Shown here piece after piece: positions 23,786-35,512 of a stretch of 64,000 nucleotides of DNA; the stretch's first letter is position 1, and the number at the start of each line of letters is the position of its first letter. Both the position numbers and the translations under genes were made by a program. Below the pieces are notes generated by a model. The model had not been told where the DNA came from, did not search any database, and was given only the letters and a program-made list of their open reading frames with translations. The DNA comes from Balanoglossus misakiensis (Eukaryota > Hemichordata): assembly GCA_040954595.2 (NCBI GenBank), contig CM082577.2, positions 18,848,001-18,912,000 of the forward strand, given 5' to 3'.

Positions 23786-24388
23786 ATGTCAAAGCAATCC
23801 TCGTTGCTATCTTTCAACTTTAGTGCTTCTAGCAAAAAAACATCGGGAGCATCACTAGATGAATCTGTTGCGAGTTCAAGCAGCAAAACGGCCGCTGAGA
23901 TGCCAGCCGCGCAGCCTACTTCGGAGTCTGCCGCCTGTATTGCCACCTCGTCGGACGCGTCCACGGTGACATCGACGCCGGCAGTAAAGCGAAAGCGAAA
24001 GCAACCCGGCACGGGAGAAGGTCACACCGAGTTTCAAAGCAGTTGGAATATCGAATATCCGTGGCTTCGCTCACAGGTTCAGGTCATCGATAAGGACAAA
24101 AAACAAACTTTGCTATTTTGTACGCTGTGTGAGAGAGCCAAGAAGAGGAATGCGTTTACTCGCGGTTCTCCCGACTCACAAAAATCCGCGATAAAACGTC
24201 ATATGAAGACGGATGACCATCGTGAAGCTGTTGTAGCGCGACCATCGCAGGAAATAATGCGCGATTTTTCAACGAAAGGCCTGAACGAAAATCACGAGAA
24301 ACAGCGAGCAGTTCTTCGCACCGTTTATTATATGGCCAAGGAGGAAATGGGATTGAGCTTCAGCGTGAAAACGGATGCGAATCCTTGA
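23786..24388 (+). pseudogene. hAT transposase, N-terminal part (BED-like zinc finger)
   Basis: ATG at 23786 opens a Ser/Ala-rich leader of about 60 residues, then a basic KRKRKQ stretch. A BED-like or TTF-like zinc finger follows: WLRSQV, LLFCTLCERAKKRN, SAIKRHMKTDDHREA (C..C..H..H). The frame ends at TGA 24386-24388, where the catalytic part continues in another frame. Confidence 0.85.
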
Positions 24389-25956
24389 AAACGGAGACAT
24401 ATACGCACCACGACAGTGTCACGGGTATGCAAAAAGCATTAGCGGACACAGTGCGTGAAGAAATTGCCCAGAAAATTTCAAACTCGCCGTTTGTTGGCAT
24501 ACTTGTCGACGAAACAGTGAATGTCACGGTTCACAAGAAGTTGATAATGTTTCTGAAAATCGTTGATGATGGGAAACCCCGTACTGTGTTTATTGGTAAC
24601 TACACCGTCTTCAACGGTACGGCCGAAACAGTAGCTGACAAAATTTTATCAGTGCTCGCCGATCATGGAATTGAGACATCGAAAGTCATGGGTCTCTGCT
24701 CCGACGGGGCTTCCGTCATGACCGGTAGACATAACGGCGTCGGCGTACGATTGAAACATCAGAACGTCTATCTCATCCATGTCCATTGTGTCGCGCATCG
24801 GTTGGCACTTGCAGCAGCTGATGCCAGTCGCGGTGTCAAAAGTATAGCGGAGTATAAAAAGACCGTGAATAATATTTTTAACTTTTTCAAGTATTCTGCT
24901 ACCAGATACCAGAGATTGCGAGAGTTAAATTCAATTCTCGATAGCGAAGATGTTTTGAGCTTGAAGGAGCCTTGTTCCGTGCGATGGCTGTCTTTCGGCC
25001 GGGCTGTCAAAGGAATTTACGACAACTGGCCAGCCCTTGTCATGGAATTTAAGGAAGAGTCGCGACAACGCGACAACACAGTTGCTGGCGGCCTATTAAA
25101 GAAGATCAAACAGTACTCGTTCTTGGCCATCACGCATTTGTTGATGGACGTCTTGCCGATCATGGACCGTTGCAATCTTGTATTTCAACGAGAAGACGTC
25201 AACTTGGCTACTATTGAACCAATGGTGCAGTCAACAATCGCGTCGCTACAGCTGCTATTAGAACCAGACGGTCGAGGCGAACATGAGAGTGCGCTAACGA
25301 GGGAAATTGAAAACAATGTATATCGCGGTCATTCTCTCAGCCACGCAGCTGCCAATCATATCCAAGGTTACGCTAATGTTAGGCGTGACTTCATAACGCA
25401 TCTGATCAACCGATTACAAGCACGATTCCCCAGTGAATGTACCAGTCTACTGACATGCCTCGACAAAGTGCTCAATGCCAGCAAATATCCAGATCGTGAT
25501 GTTGAGATCCGTGAATATGGCACAGAGTCTCTGGCGACACTGATTGCCCATTTCGGTGTCAATCGCGTTGAAGATGGCGTGCCGATGGAAGCCCCGATAC
25601 ATGGGCCCGATTTGCAATCCGAGTTCACTCAGATGAAACTGACTCTGCGTGGCCACGGACGCTCCAATTTCAGTGAATCTTGTCGTATTCTTATAAATGA
25701 ATATGGAGAGCTGTTTCCCGCGTTCCGATTGTTAGCCAGCATAGCTATAGTGATTCCGGTGTCTTCTGTGCCCTGTGAACGGGGATTCAGTTGCCAAAAC
25801 CGCGTACTCACTGCACGACGCAATGGACTAGGCGACGAGCATGCCGATGATCTGATGCTTCTTACTATGGAAGGGCCACCTGTTGCCGACTTTCGTTTTG
25901 ACCGAGCACGGGAAATTTTCGCTTCGCGTGGAAAAAGAAACCCTTCAAAATTCTAG
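24380..25956 (+). pseudogene. hAT transposase, catalytic and dimerisation part
   Basis: About 520 residues in the next frame. GILVDETVNV and GLCSDGASVMTG hold the first two acidic residues, HCVAHRLALAA and VRWLSFGRAV follow, and the C-terminal hAT dimerisation block reads IPVSSVPCERGFSCQNRV. Length and motifs match the family. A one-base frameshift near 24360-24388 is the only visible lesion, so this is a young, nearly intact copy. Confidence 0.92.
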
Positions 25957-26215
25957 AGGTTCATTTTTGATGACTCAAAGGTTTCACACTCTTACAGTGT
26001 TAGTACTTGAATTGCAAAACTAAGCACGCTGTCTACGTGTGATTGTGATCAATTTTGATACAATGTTCATGTTTTCTCACGTTGACTTTGTTTATTGTGG
26101 ACTGGAATGCGGAAGTGGCCAGTTACGCATTGAAATAATGATCATACGCATTTTTGCCCAGCCTTTGCGTACGCAAAACGCACTGTCAAAATTTTGACCG
26201 CGAACACTGGGTCTA

Positions 26216-26579
26216 GCGTAGAAAACCATTCCGACCCGTACAACGCATATAAAGAATCGTTTATTCGTGGTATAGGGTAGGCATCTTTAATTGACAGAGC
26301 GTTCAATTTTCAATAATCAACGCACAATCTTTGTGACCCATCTTTCTTACTAACAAGTACACACGGGGCTGCCCATGGACTAGTTGATTCTTCTATCAAA
26401 CCCCGCTGTAACAAGTCAGAAACCTGTCGTTCTATTTCTTCCCGTTTCCATACCGGAGTTCGATATGCGGGTTGCCTTACTGGCGTGGCATTATTGGTTT
26501 CAGTTTTATGTCGAATGATCCCAGTTTTACCAATATCATGATCTCCCTGACTAAACACATCATGGTACAGTGTCAACAT
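26216..26579 (-). pseudogene. G1 reverse transcriptase, N-terminal part
   Basis: Contains YHDVFSQGDHDIG, EIERQVSDLLQRGLIEES and SPWAAPCVLVSKKDGS, the entry to RT. A CGA-to-TGA type stop follows at about 26308-26310, after which INDSLYALYGSEWFSTLD is still readable up to the hAT boundary. Confidence 0.88.
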
Positions 26580-26641
26580 CTTTGAAACCCTATCTTGTTG
26601 GTAAACTGATCAATTTTTGCAATTTCTTGTGTATAAATCCA

Positions 26642-27559
26642 CTACATGACCTGGAAGAGGAACATTGCTCCCAGGGCAGGCTTTTGCCTCTTCAGTGCCA
26701 GAGGGCGCTCTATCACTGTCATTACCCCAAGATTCAACTGCACACTGATCGGTTCGGAGTAACTCACAACAGTACCAGCCCTCACATGTACAGGTTCAAC
26801 ACTAGCATTGAGAACTCTAACTGGTAAATGGGTAGATCTCGTGGTCACTAAAGGTTTACATGTCATAATGCCTTGCTCCAGCAATTTACCCCCTTGTACT
26901 GGTAACACAACCGCTGTAAGACAAGTATCCGGGGAAGACTTATCTGTTCTCCCCACCCAGGTCGAATGAATTCTTATTCCCTGTGCACACCCACTTCCAA
27001 CCTTTGCTGGTCCCGCAAACCAAGGTTCACTGGCGATGGGAGTCCTACACATTTTAGCCGGAATAATCATTTCATGTCCAGGAAGAACAAAAACGTCTCC
27101 CGCTACCTTTACACGACAAATGAACGGTTTCATTGTACCAGTGTTACTACATTTCAACCGTTCCCCTTTAATGACTAGCTCCCCTGTCCCTGTATCAATA
27201 ATACACCCAATTGAAGGTAGAAAGCTCATACAAATAATGCCATCAGAGCATAGTTCAGCTACTAATACCGGAGAGATAGCCCTAGCCCCACCCAAGCAGA
27301 TATCTAGGTTAACAACTCCACTAACCATAAGTGGTGTACCATCAGCTTGGTTCACCTTTACATTTATTGGTTGCAATGCACCGTGAACTCCCACTGAAAT
27401 GTTCCTATACATTTCTTCTGATATCACCATATCAGTTGCTCCCGTATCAACCAGAAAATTCCCCGATACACCACCGGCAGAGGCCTGTATGTACATACTT
27501 CTGACACTTGTATTGTTATTAGCCGGTTGAATTTCCCTAATATTTCCAGTAGTCTGCAC
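26642..27559 (-). pseudogene. G1 aspartic protease and linker
   Basis: A 305-codon frame. The active-site motif FLVDTGATDMVIS lies at about residues 35-47, with a retroviral-protease-like fold and IICMSFLPSIGC further on. The rest is a long linker toward RT. It is in a different frame from Gag and ends in a stop before the RT frame. Confidence 0.85.
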
Positions 27560-27630
27560 ACACTGATCAACTGCCTCCCCTTTGGGTCCATACTGGTTGG
27601 CTGAGGGTTGACCCGACTTCTGCTCAGCCC

Positions 27631-28197
27631 CTAATCGTTTCCCGAAACCTTGGGTCGGGTGGGACAGTCCCGCTTCACATGCCCTGATTCATTACAGTGC
27701 CAACACAAACGGCCACCAGAGGGCGCACCACTCTGAGCTTGTCCAGATGGGTTTTTTATACTAGTGTTGACAACACGGGCCTTAACCTTTTGGTCAAGTT
27801 CAGCTAATTTGTCGGTGATCAAATCAACTTCGTTTGCTATCACCCCTATCACTGACTCCAGAGTCTGAGCCATTTTTGCGTCACCCACTTCAATACCTCT
27901 CACTTGTTTACCCAACCCTTTATTGGTTTCAGGGCCACGGCTTTTCTCTAATAACTGAAAATTCTCTTCCCAAACTGTAGCCTGTATAACGTCGTCAAGT
28001 GTGGCACTGGGGGTCCTACCCGCTTCACTAACACGCCTACGCATAGCAGAATCAGTCAATGAATTGAAAAATGCGTCTATACATAGACGTTCGAATATGT
28101 GACCTTTGGCATCAGGGTACCCAAGTGTTACCGTTTCCCTGATATCCTGTCCAAGCCCACTTAGAGACTCGCTGGGCTGGAGTACTCTTTGTCTTAA
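27631..28197 (-). pseudogene. G1 Gag, C-terminal part with zinc knuckle
   Basis: Continues the Gag interrupted by the TTAA element. It has a helical capsid end (ETVTLGYPDAKGH, LCIDAFFNSLTD) and one CCHC knuckle, CWHCNESGHVKRDC. Gag has only one visible knuckle. Confidence 0.88.
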
Positions 28198-28701
28198 AGG
28201 CACGTAAGCTGTAACTTTTGGGATAATTTTCATAATTTTTGTTTCAAACTGTACTACCATTAGTCCATGAAGATGAAGGCGGTGAACTATACACAAGCAT
28301 TATTAACCCTAAATATGAGTGCATATGCAAGTTTTAACCAGATAAATAATAAAGCTTTGCCGCAAGCGATTATGGCCGCCACCGTGGGAAAATGCAAGAA
28401 ACAATGAAAATGTTGCATTTCCGGTTATGAAACTTCATAAACAAAACATGATCTCATCCACTTGAGCTCATGGAAGTAAATGTACACCACTGAGACATCA
28501 GATTTTCATTTTTCATTGCCATATTGCACTTTTTTTTAAATTGCAGGAATTTTCGTTTTTCTTTAATTTTTGGCAATTTTGTCATAAATAAGTGTTGAGC
28601 TTGATATATTATCATGAAATAGCATTTAATAGACATAATTAAAAGCATATATGAGATTATTTAAAACTTTAATTTTTTATCCAGTTACAGCTTACGTGCC
28701 T
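28198..28701. mobile_element. 504-bp TTAA-targeting element in G1 gag
   Basis: Terminal inverted repeats AGGCACGTAAGCTGTAAC (left; right as complement) are flanked by TTAA at 28194-28197 and 28702-28705. Removing the element and one TTAA brings the two gag halves into one frame. TTAA and AGG ends fit Kolobok or piggyBac types. There is no transposase; the interior is AT-rich. Confidence 0.92.
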
Positions 28702-28993
28702 TTAATTTTAAACGATAGGTGTCTTCCTGTCCCCCAAAACCAAATCTATGATCTAGTAGTTTGCACAGTTTCTGGTATGTCAATGACTTTCTGTCAATTG
28801 ATGTTAACAGCCGCTGGGCTGCCCCATACAACATGGCTTGGAGATACTTCAACTTTTCAACCTCTCTCCACTCATTTATTTCCGCATAAATTTCAAAGTG
28901 TGCGAAATAATCATGCCATGCAAGCGATCCATCATACTTATCAGGCTTAAGTATGGACCCGTGTTTACCTGTACATGATTTGCTATAGATCCT
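28702..28993 (-). pseudogene. G1 Gag, N-terminal part
   Basis: The frame reads KPDKYDGSLAWHDYFAHF, EINEWREVEKLKYLQAML and LCKLLDHRFG, the classic gypsy capsid entry. The frame is open up to about 28993 but no clear ATG is seen, so the true start is undefined. Confidence 0.8.
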
Positions 28994-29412
28994 TCACTAC
29001 GCACGGCGATATACCGCAGTGCAAAATCGGTCAGTCAATAGTTAAATCACTTCACTGGAGAACACACAATTTCCATCCTCCTGAACCAAATACCTAGAAA
29101 ACCCTAGCTAAACCTTGGAATCGAATTTCCTAACAGACTATCGTTGTTTCCCGTTCCAGCAGATAATTGTTTTGCTACCGTGTAGAGTGGGTAGATGAAT
29201 CCACCCACATAAGGAGTATGCCCCTGGCCCTACGCGGTTTGTGCAACGTGCCGGATCGAACAACAACGACGTCTACGTACCCAGTATGCAAGATGGCTAC
29301 AATATGGCGCCAAAACGCATACACTCGCCTACACTAACAGAGTTACTTACAGCAGATCTGGAAACCGATGCGTTCACCATGCAGTACAACTATCCCAACC
29401 GCTGCACACCAA
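28994..29412 (-). other. 5' leader and primer-binding site of G1
   Basis: Non-coding leader between the LTR and gag. The primer site on the minus strand, TGGTGTGCAGCGGTTGGG, begins one base after the LTR. The matching tRNA was not identified. Confidence 0.6.
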
Positions 29413-29604
29413 TGTTGTAGTTTTTTTCAGCGTAGCTAGATTTCTCGTGTGAATGAGGTGAATCCCCAGCAAAAGTAGCCCGCCCCAACTATTACCCAAT
29501 CAGCACGAATGTGAAGTTCACGTGATATAGTCCGGCCAATCACAGTTCCAGCCTGCTTCCTGATAGGCTCAAGCAGCGGTAACTTTGCAAGGTTTTCCAT
29601 GACA
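29413..29604 (-). repeat. 5' LTR of G1, internally deleted (192 bp)
   Basis: It has the same ends as the other LTRs but lacks about 240 bp after GATTTCTCGT (29449). The copies at 275-709 and 50897-51331 keep that segment. Confidence 0.88.
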
Positions 29605-29821
29605 TTATTGTGATATATAGGTGAGAAATATATTGGAAAATGTCTTCAGTACAAAAATATGTCGTGAAATTATTGACTAGCAAGAACCATGTGTATATGT
29701 ATGGCCAAGGGGAAATTTTTAACTTCTAGTTCTGAACATTAACGTTATTGCGCAGGCTACTGTAACCACATTCAAATAATACATACAATTTTCTGTTGCA
29801 CCAGTGCTTTGACCTTACAGT
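29605..29821 (+). repeat. Tail of R3 beyond G1
   Basis: Begins with the TTAT duplication and continues the R unit interrupted at 18667. It ends where DIRS2 begins. Confidence 0.88.
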
Positions 29822-30051
29822 AATTCTACCTCACGATGACGTCAGTCAGGGATCCCGTGAGATTGCACAAATCTCCCATGATTCAGTGCGCATTCTACCC
29901 TTTTCAGTCTAGGCGTACTTTATCGGGCGTCCCCAAAAATTTGGGATTTCGCCGGAATTATTTACACTTTAAGTGAACCAAGTTCACGAGTGTGAAGATC
30001 GAAAATATTCAATCATTATACCTCACAGAAATCTGTGAAAATTTCACACAT
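29822..30051 (+). repeat. Left terminal repeat and leader of DIRS2
   Basis: Near-identical to 927-1156 of DIRS1. It stops at TTTCACACAT, where the deletion and BEL LTR junction lies. Confidence 0.88.
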
Positions 30052-30054
30052 CTT

Positions 30055-30206
30055 TGTCTTTTCTAAAGTTGCACGGTGTGGCCGTCTCGTCTATCTAAGC
30101 ACGCATGCGCATCCCGATGCCTCATGGGTAATTGAATCCCCAAAAAACTATGATGAAATAGGGGGCGTTACTGAAAGCCTATATAAGGGAAACTGGGCGC
30201 GATACA
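30055..30206 (-). repeat. Truncated 3' LTR of the BEL element
   Basis: Matches the last 150 bases (in plus coordinates) of 35513-35978. The outer 315 bp or so are gone. Next to it, GACGGGGAG on the minus strand (30207-30215) is the likely polypurine tract. Confidence 0.85.
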
Positions 30207-30346
30207 CTCCCCGTCTAAAAATACAGTAGTAAATTGTATTTTTACCAAAAACCAAATAATAAATTTGCCTATAACATTTTTAACTCTAAACTCTGTATGA
30301 ACTCTGTTCGGGAAAAGTATCAGAGGATAAGTTTCAAACGGGAAAT

Positions 30347-30649
30347 CTAACTATCGTCATTGTCTCTATGAATCAGAACAATTTCACTGATGGGTCGCTG
30401 GTACACTCGTCCAGATCCATCTCTGCATACCATCACATCAGATCGTCGGACTTTTCCGTCACTGCTGGGGTAGGTCTTCACGATGTGAGCAAGGGGCCAG
30501 TTGTTACGTGGGCATTCCTTGTCACGTAGCAGGACAACATCTCCTTCCTGTAGGTCAGTAGTGGTTTTGCTCCACTTGCGTCTCAGCTGGCGGCTTTGCA
30601 GATATTCTTTTCTCCATCTCACCCAGAATTGGTCGGCTAGGTACTGCAC
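30347..30649 (-). pseudogene. BEL integrase C-terminal domain (DUF5641-like)
   Basis: [40 protein letters not shown] and [12 protein letters not shown] match the domain that ends BEL/Pao Pol. It is one frame off the integrase; the shift lies near 30700 in a C-rich run. Confidence 0.85.
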
Positions 30650-32310
30650 GCGTCGCCAGCGTCTTCTGCTGTACAGGTCGTGTTTGTCAAACGCACCTGG
30701 GGTGGGGGTAGAGGTTGCGTCTTCATGGTGAGCAACATGTTCGGGTTGAGTGCTTGGGGGTTGTTAACATCTGGAGAAAGTGGTGTGATAGGTCTAGCGT
30801 TGACTATCGCACAGACTTCCGCCATCAGTGTGGTCAGCAGATCATGGGTAAACTGGGGTTTGCCAAGTTGGATGTACATGGAGTTGAGGACTTTCCTAAC
30901 TGTACCAATCTGTCTCTCCCAGATACCGCCGAAATGCGATGCATGAGGGGGGTTGAAGATCCATTCGCATTTGTTCTCTGCTAAGTACTTCTCTATGTGA
31001 TCTCGGTTGAGTTCTTTCATGGCTTCACTAAGTTCGTTCCTTCCGCCGATAAAGTTGGTGCCCTGGTCACACCTGAGTTTCTTCACTGGGCCTCGGATGG
31101 CTGCGAAGCGGCGGAGGGCGTTGATGAAGGCTGAAGTATCCATCGAATCGATGACTTCAATGTGTATTGCGGTGGTGTACAGGCAGACAAAGATGACTGC
31201 CCATCGTTTGGAGGTCGATATGCCACCTCTGGTTTTACGTGCTGATACGTTCCAGGGGCCGAATACATCCATTCCAACGTTGGTGAATGGTGGGGTGTTT
31301 TCCATCCTATCTGCAGGAAGGTCTGCCATGGCCTGAGTCAGCGGTTTCGCTCTGAGTCTTCTGCACACTGTGCACTGGTGAAGTACACTTCTGACGAGGT
31401 TGTGTAACCCTAGGATCCAGTAGCCGTTTGCTCGGATGGTGGCAAGGGTCAATTGGCGGCCTTGGTGGTGTGTTTCTCGATGGAAATGTTCTACCACGAG
31501 TCTTGAGACATGACTGTCTTTCGGTAGTAGTATTGGGTGGCATCCACTGAGGTCCAGATCAGCTTGTCGAAGTCTGCCTCCAACTCTGATCAGTCCTTTG
31601 TCGTCTATGAATGGGTTCAATCCGTACAGTGGACTTCGTCTGGGTAGGTCCATGACGTAGGTGTCTCTTCTGTTGGCAGCGGACAGGCTTTTCAGCTCTT
31701 CCGGGAAGTGTTTCTTCTGAACTTCCTTCAGTATTATGATCTCTGCTGCGGTGTGTGTATCAGTCGTGTGTTGGTAAGGGGACAGTTCATCCTCCCTTCC
31801 GTTGTTTCGGTTCTTCATATGGAGCCGTAGTCTGGTTACTATGGTGGCTATCGCTCTCTTCAAAGATGACCAGGTGGAGAATCGTCTAAATCTCTCGGTC
31901 TTCAAGTCGTTGGATGGGGTGGCACTGGTGGCCATGACACGTGGCTGTGTGCGCACTTCAGGGTCTTCTGTACTGAGCTCGTACTCTTTCGGGTCCTTGT
32001 TGAGTGTCGTGTCGCTTTCACTGTTGTAGTCTGGTTGCCATAGAAATGCTGGTCCTGGTAGCCAGATAGTTGTGTTCAGTTGCTGGGCTGGAACTGTACG
32101 GGATGCCAGGTCAGCTGGGTTGTCGCCAGTAGGGACATGGCGCCATTGGTTTGGTGAAGATACGCTGTGGATCTTCTGGACTCTGTTTGCTACACATACG
32201 TGGAAGCGTTTCGATTCATTGTTGATGTATCCTAAGACAATGGTACTGTCTGTGTGGTACGTCACACTGTCGACAGGGGTTTTCATCTCTGTTTTGATTT
32301 TCTGGGCCAT
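30637..32310 (-). pseudogene. BEL RNase H end and integrase
   Basis: 557 open codons. YHTDSTIVLGYINNES and NPADLASRT mark the RNase H-like end. The zinc-binding part has HFHRETHHQGRQLTL and CTVCRRLRAKP. The catalytic core has VGMDVFGPW (Asp), KLRCDQGTNFIGG (Asp) and PPHASHFGGIWERQIG (Glu). The integrase looks intact, but its translation depends on the deleted upstream Pol. The frame also continues a few codons upstream of the first ATG, to the deletion junction. Confidence 0.9.
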
Positions 32311-34751
32311 TTCAGCTGCGAGGACTGCAGCACATAGTTCTCAGATGTGGGGACTGGACTGGCGTGCCCACGTTGGATAATCTTTTCCATGAATTCTAGG
32401 TATTGTTCCATCATCTCTGGTTTTCGTTCCAGTAGTTTCGCTAGATTGTTGAAACGGTTCATTGCCTGTAGCCAGTTATTGGGCAGGTGTGCTGGATCTT
32501 GCCTGAATGGCAGGGGAAGTTCGAGGTTTCCCTTCGCGTTGGTGTGAGCCGCTTGTTGCAGGATACTCACAAAGCGTCTGTCTTCTATGGATGGGGCCTT
32601 TTTGTCATCTTCTGGCGTTTCTATGAAGATGTCACTGCCAAAGTCACTGGGTTTCGGTATTATGGGTTCCTTCACATAGATGTGACGATCACATTTCAGT
32701 CTTTCCCTTATTGGTTGGGTAACCTGTGGTGTGGCGAAGTCAGTTGCCACTGTTCTATGTACTGATGCGCGAGTGGTGCCTCTCGCTGTCTCTAGACACA
32801 GTTCACCTGAAACTGTCCACCCGAGGTCGGTGCGTTGAGCCCATGGTGAGTTTGCAGGTCCGTTTCTAGTTTCTCTGATTTTCAGTGGTTCTGGGCAGTT
32901 TCTGCCAATCAGGAGGTGTATTCCTACATCACGTCTCAGATGTGGAATCTTCTCGGCAATCGGTTGCAAGTGTTTGAAAGCCTCGCAGATTTCTGGTGTG
33001 GGTATTTCATTCATGTCGCTGGGTATGTCATCGTTCTCCAGCAGGACCGGTAAGGGGAATCTCTTCTTACCGTCGAATGATTCTATGATGAGGTCGGGGC
33101 CTCGTCTGCCTTTTTTCATTTCTCCATGTGAGCTGCATGTCGAGAGCTCGTATTCGAGTTCAGGGCCTTGGATATTCAATGCATTGAAGAACTTGGTGTC
33201 TTCTAGACAGACGTTCGACTGGTCGTCTAACACAGCATATGTTTCTACAAAGTCTGTTGGGTTGTCACGCTTGTACACCTTCGCCAGGACGATCTTGCCG
33301 CAGGAGCGTCCACCTGGACATTTCTTCCACTTGGTGCACTTTGTGGTGACTGTTTCTCTGTCAACATCTTCGTCTTCATGTCGACTGGTGACAACGCTGG
33401 GTTGTTTCATCATTTCGGTGGGTTGGCGGTGAAGACAGGTCACGCGTTTCTTGCTTTTGCAGGTGTCGCATTCCATTTTAGTGTTACAGTCTTTCGCCAG
33501 GTGCCTTTGTGTGCATTTGAAGCACAGTCCTTTTTTCTTACACAGTTCAGTCTTTTCATCAGAAGTTTTCCTCATGAACGCTTTACATTCTGTGAGGTCG
33601 TGTCCAGGAGCATCGTGGAAGTGGCAGTGTTTTCCGTCACCGGATGATGTCCTTGTCACGTGGACACGAGCGGTTGGTCTCGATGGTTGACTGGATTTGG
33701 TTCTTTCAGCGAATGATGAACCGCCTAGTTTGGGAATGTCAGGGTCTTTTTGTGCTCTGGATACGGCTTCCAGGAATTGTGTGAAATAGCTGAATGGTGG
33801 AAACTTCTTTTCGGCTTGTTTGTAAGCGGTTACTTTCTCTCTCCATTTGTTGATGATGAAAGCAGGCAGCTTTTCTATCACCGGGTTCAGTCCGTGGGGT
33901 GTGTTGAATGTACACAAGTCAGGAAGTTCGTTCATGTGGGCTAGTGTGTCGCTACACAGATCAGCCAGTTCACGTAGCTTCGGGCCGTCATCCGGTTGAA
34001 ACTTTGGGAAAGCGGTCAGCTTCCTAATGATGACAGCTGTGATCACTGCTTTGTTTCCGAATCTCTCCTCTAATTCTTTCCAAGCGCCGTTGTAGGCTGT
34101 TTCTACATTTTGTATATATCGCAGTCTGAATCTATCAACCACTGTCTTTGGTTCGCCTTTGGTGTATTTACTCAGAAATGACAATTTCTCTGATGTAGGT
34201 ACGCAAGCTGTCTGTACCATCGAATCAAATGTTCTTTTCCATGGGAGGAACATGATGGGGTCACCACCATACACTTCCGGTTCCTGTAGTGGCAAGCGTT
34301 GACGGGCTAAAAGTCTGATAAACTCGCTTGGAGGGGGTTCAGCTGCATATCTCGGTTCATAATTGTCTTGTGGCGGTGTATGGACGTCCGTCTGTCTGTG
34401 CTGTGTGGATACTGGGGAATCCACAATCGGGTGGGGTTGTGTCTGGTTCTGTCCAGAGGGGGCGCTGTAGCGTAGGGCGTGGCCATTTAGAGTTTGCTGT
34501 GATGTGACGGGTGGCGCTTGTATGGCTTCCTCACACAATACCTGTTCATAGACATCTGCTGTTGCTCTTGCTACGGCGGCTTTCTTCTTAGCTTGTAGGA
34601 TTTGAAGGTCAGCACTGCTCTGTGCTTCACGCTGGGCATTTTCAGCCTGTTGTCTGGCAATCATTATTTCAAATTCTGCTTCTTTGGTTGCTGCAGCGGC
34701 TGCTGCTAATGCCTGGGCTCGTATGAGGCTTGCCTTTGAAGACGTGATCAA
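32311..34751 (-). pseudogene. BEL Gag-protease polyprotein
   Basis: A frame of about 822 codons, running a few bases past this point to 32283. Order: Ala-rich coiled coil (residues 1-70), DUF1759-type Gag core (EPEVYGGDPIMFLPWKRTF), zinc knuckles (LCFKCTQRHLAKDC, CDTCKSKKRVTC), BEL protease-like VLDDQSNVCLEDTKFF, and the region up to MEKIIQRGHASPVP. There it jumps straight into the RNase H end, skipping the RT. Confidence 0.88.
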
Positions 34752-34782
34752 TAGTTGTGTGCCCGTAATGGAAACTGCTTTC

Positions 34783-35304
34783 TCAGGGGCTGGGTTGTTG
34801 TGTTTTTCTGATTGATGTGTCTCTCAGCTCACTATTTATCATGTCCATGTTTCTGTTGTATTCAGATGTGTAGTGTTGTTTGTACTCACTGGCTTCATTG
34901 TTTTTGTCTTGTTCATAAAGTTCACGCAGTCTCTGCCATGTGGCATCATATTCATGTGCGAGTGTCTTTACTTCAAAAGTGAGTTCATCGCTGGGATTGC
35001 TATTTTCTCTCATTTTCAGTATTGTCTCTTTTGTTTTACTCCATATTATCGACATTTCTTTCTCAGCTGATAATACAGAATTCTGTAATGCTTTGTATGT
35101 AGGCATTCTTCTCCGTTGAGGGCGCCCTTCCAGTGCGTCCTCTGGAATGGGGTGTGACCCACCTTGTGTTGTTTGTTCAACTTCCTGTGTCGGTTCGACG
35201 TTTTCTGGACGTTGAGTTTGTCCTTCTTCTACTCTGTCTAGTTCGTCTCCGTTTGGGGAGGTTTCTCCGACGTCCGGTAGTGCTTCACCGTTGTCAGTAC
35301 TCAT
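34783..35304 (-). pseudogene. BEL Gag N-terminal segment
   Basis: ATG at 35304. Acidic leader, RPQRRRMPTYKAL, then a charged helical, coiled-coil-like part (AEKEMSIIWSKTKETILKM). It ends in a stop; the rest of Gag starts in another frame at about 34751, so a frameshift lies between. Confidence 0.75.
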
Positions 35305-35512
35305 CTTGTATTTCTATGTTTCTGTGTTTCTTTTCGCTGCCTCCGGCTCACGGACGCAGGTTTCTAACTTCCGGTTTACCGATTTTCACTGCTTCCCGAC
35401 GGTCGCAGATTTTTTTCCTTCCTCTCGACGGTTCCAAGATTCTCACTGCTCCTCGACGGACCACAGATTTTCACTGTCGCGGGGTTGGGGGTTCCCGCTA
35501 AGTGTCAACCAC
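35305..35512 (-). other. BEL 5' leader
   Basis: Non-coding leader between LTR and Gag. It contains CCTCGACGG-like and CTTCCCGACGG repeats on the plus strand. The primer site should lie just left of 35513 (minus strand CTTAGCGGGAACCCCC). Confidence 0.55.

Larger units (their letters stand above)
23405..26209 (+). mobile_element. 2.8 kb hAT DNA transposon inside the G1 RT
   Basis: The ends share CAGTGTTCGCGGT (left, and right as complement). GGTCTA occurs at both flanks (23399-23404 and 26210-26215); the family usually makes 8-bp duplications, so part may have decayed. It is oriented opposite to G1 and carries one transposase reading region (23786-25956) with a frameshift. Confidence 0.9.
18668..29604 (-). 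mobile_element. G1: Ty3/gypsy LTR retrotransposon, multiply interrupted
   Basis: The minus-strand element has LTRs at 18668-19131 and 29413-29604, TTAT duplications (18664-18667, 29605-29608), a polypurine tract next to the left LTR and a likely primer site next to the right LTR. Order from right to left: gag, protease, RT, RNase H, integrase with GPY/F-type tail. Three insertions lie inside: TTAA element 28198-28701, hAT 23405-26209 and long-TIR element 21481-22581. Stops and frameshifts make it inactive. No envelope gene is seen. Confidence 0.93.

Noticed and set aside
32487-33690. Several plus-strand ORFs opposite the BEL Gag-protease
   Set aside because: Antisense shadows of a long, domain-bearing minus-strand frame.
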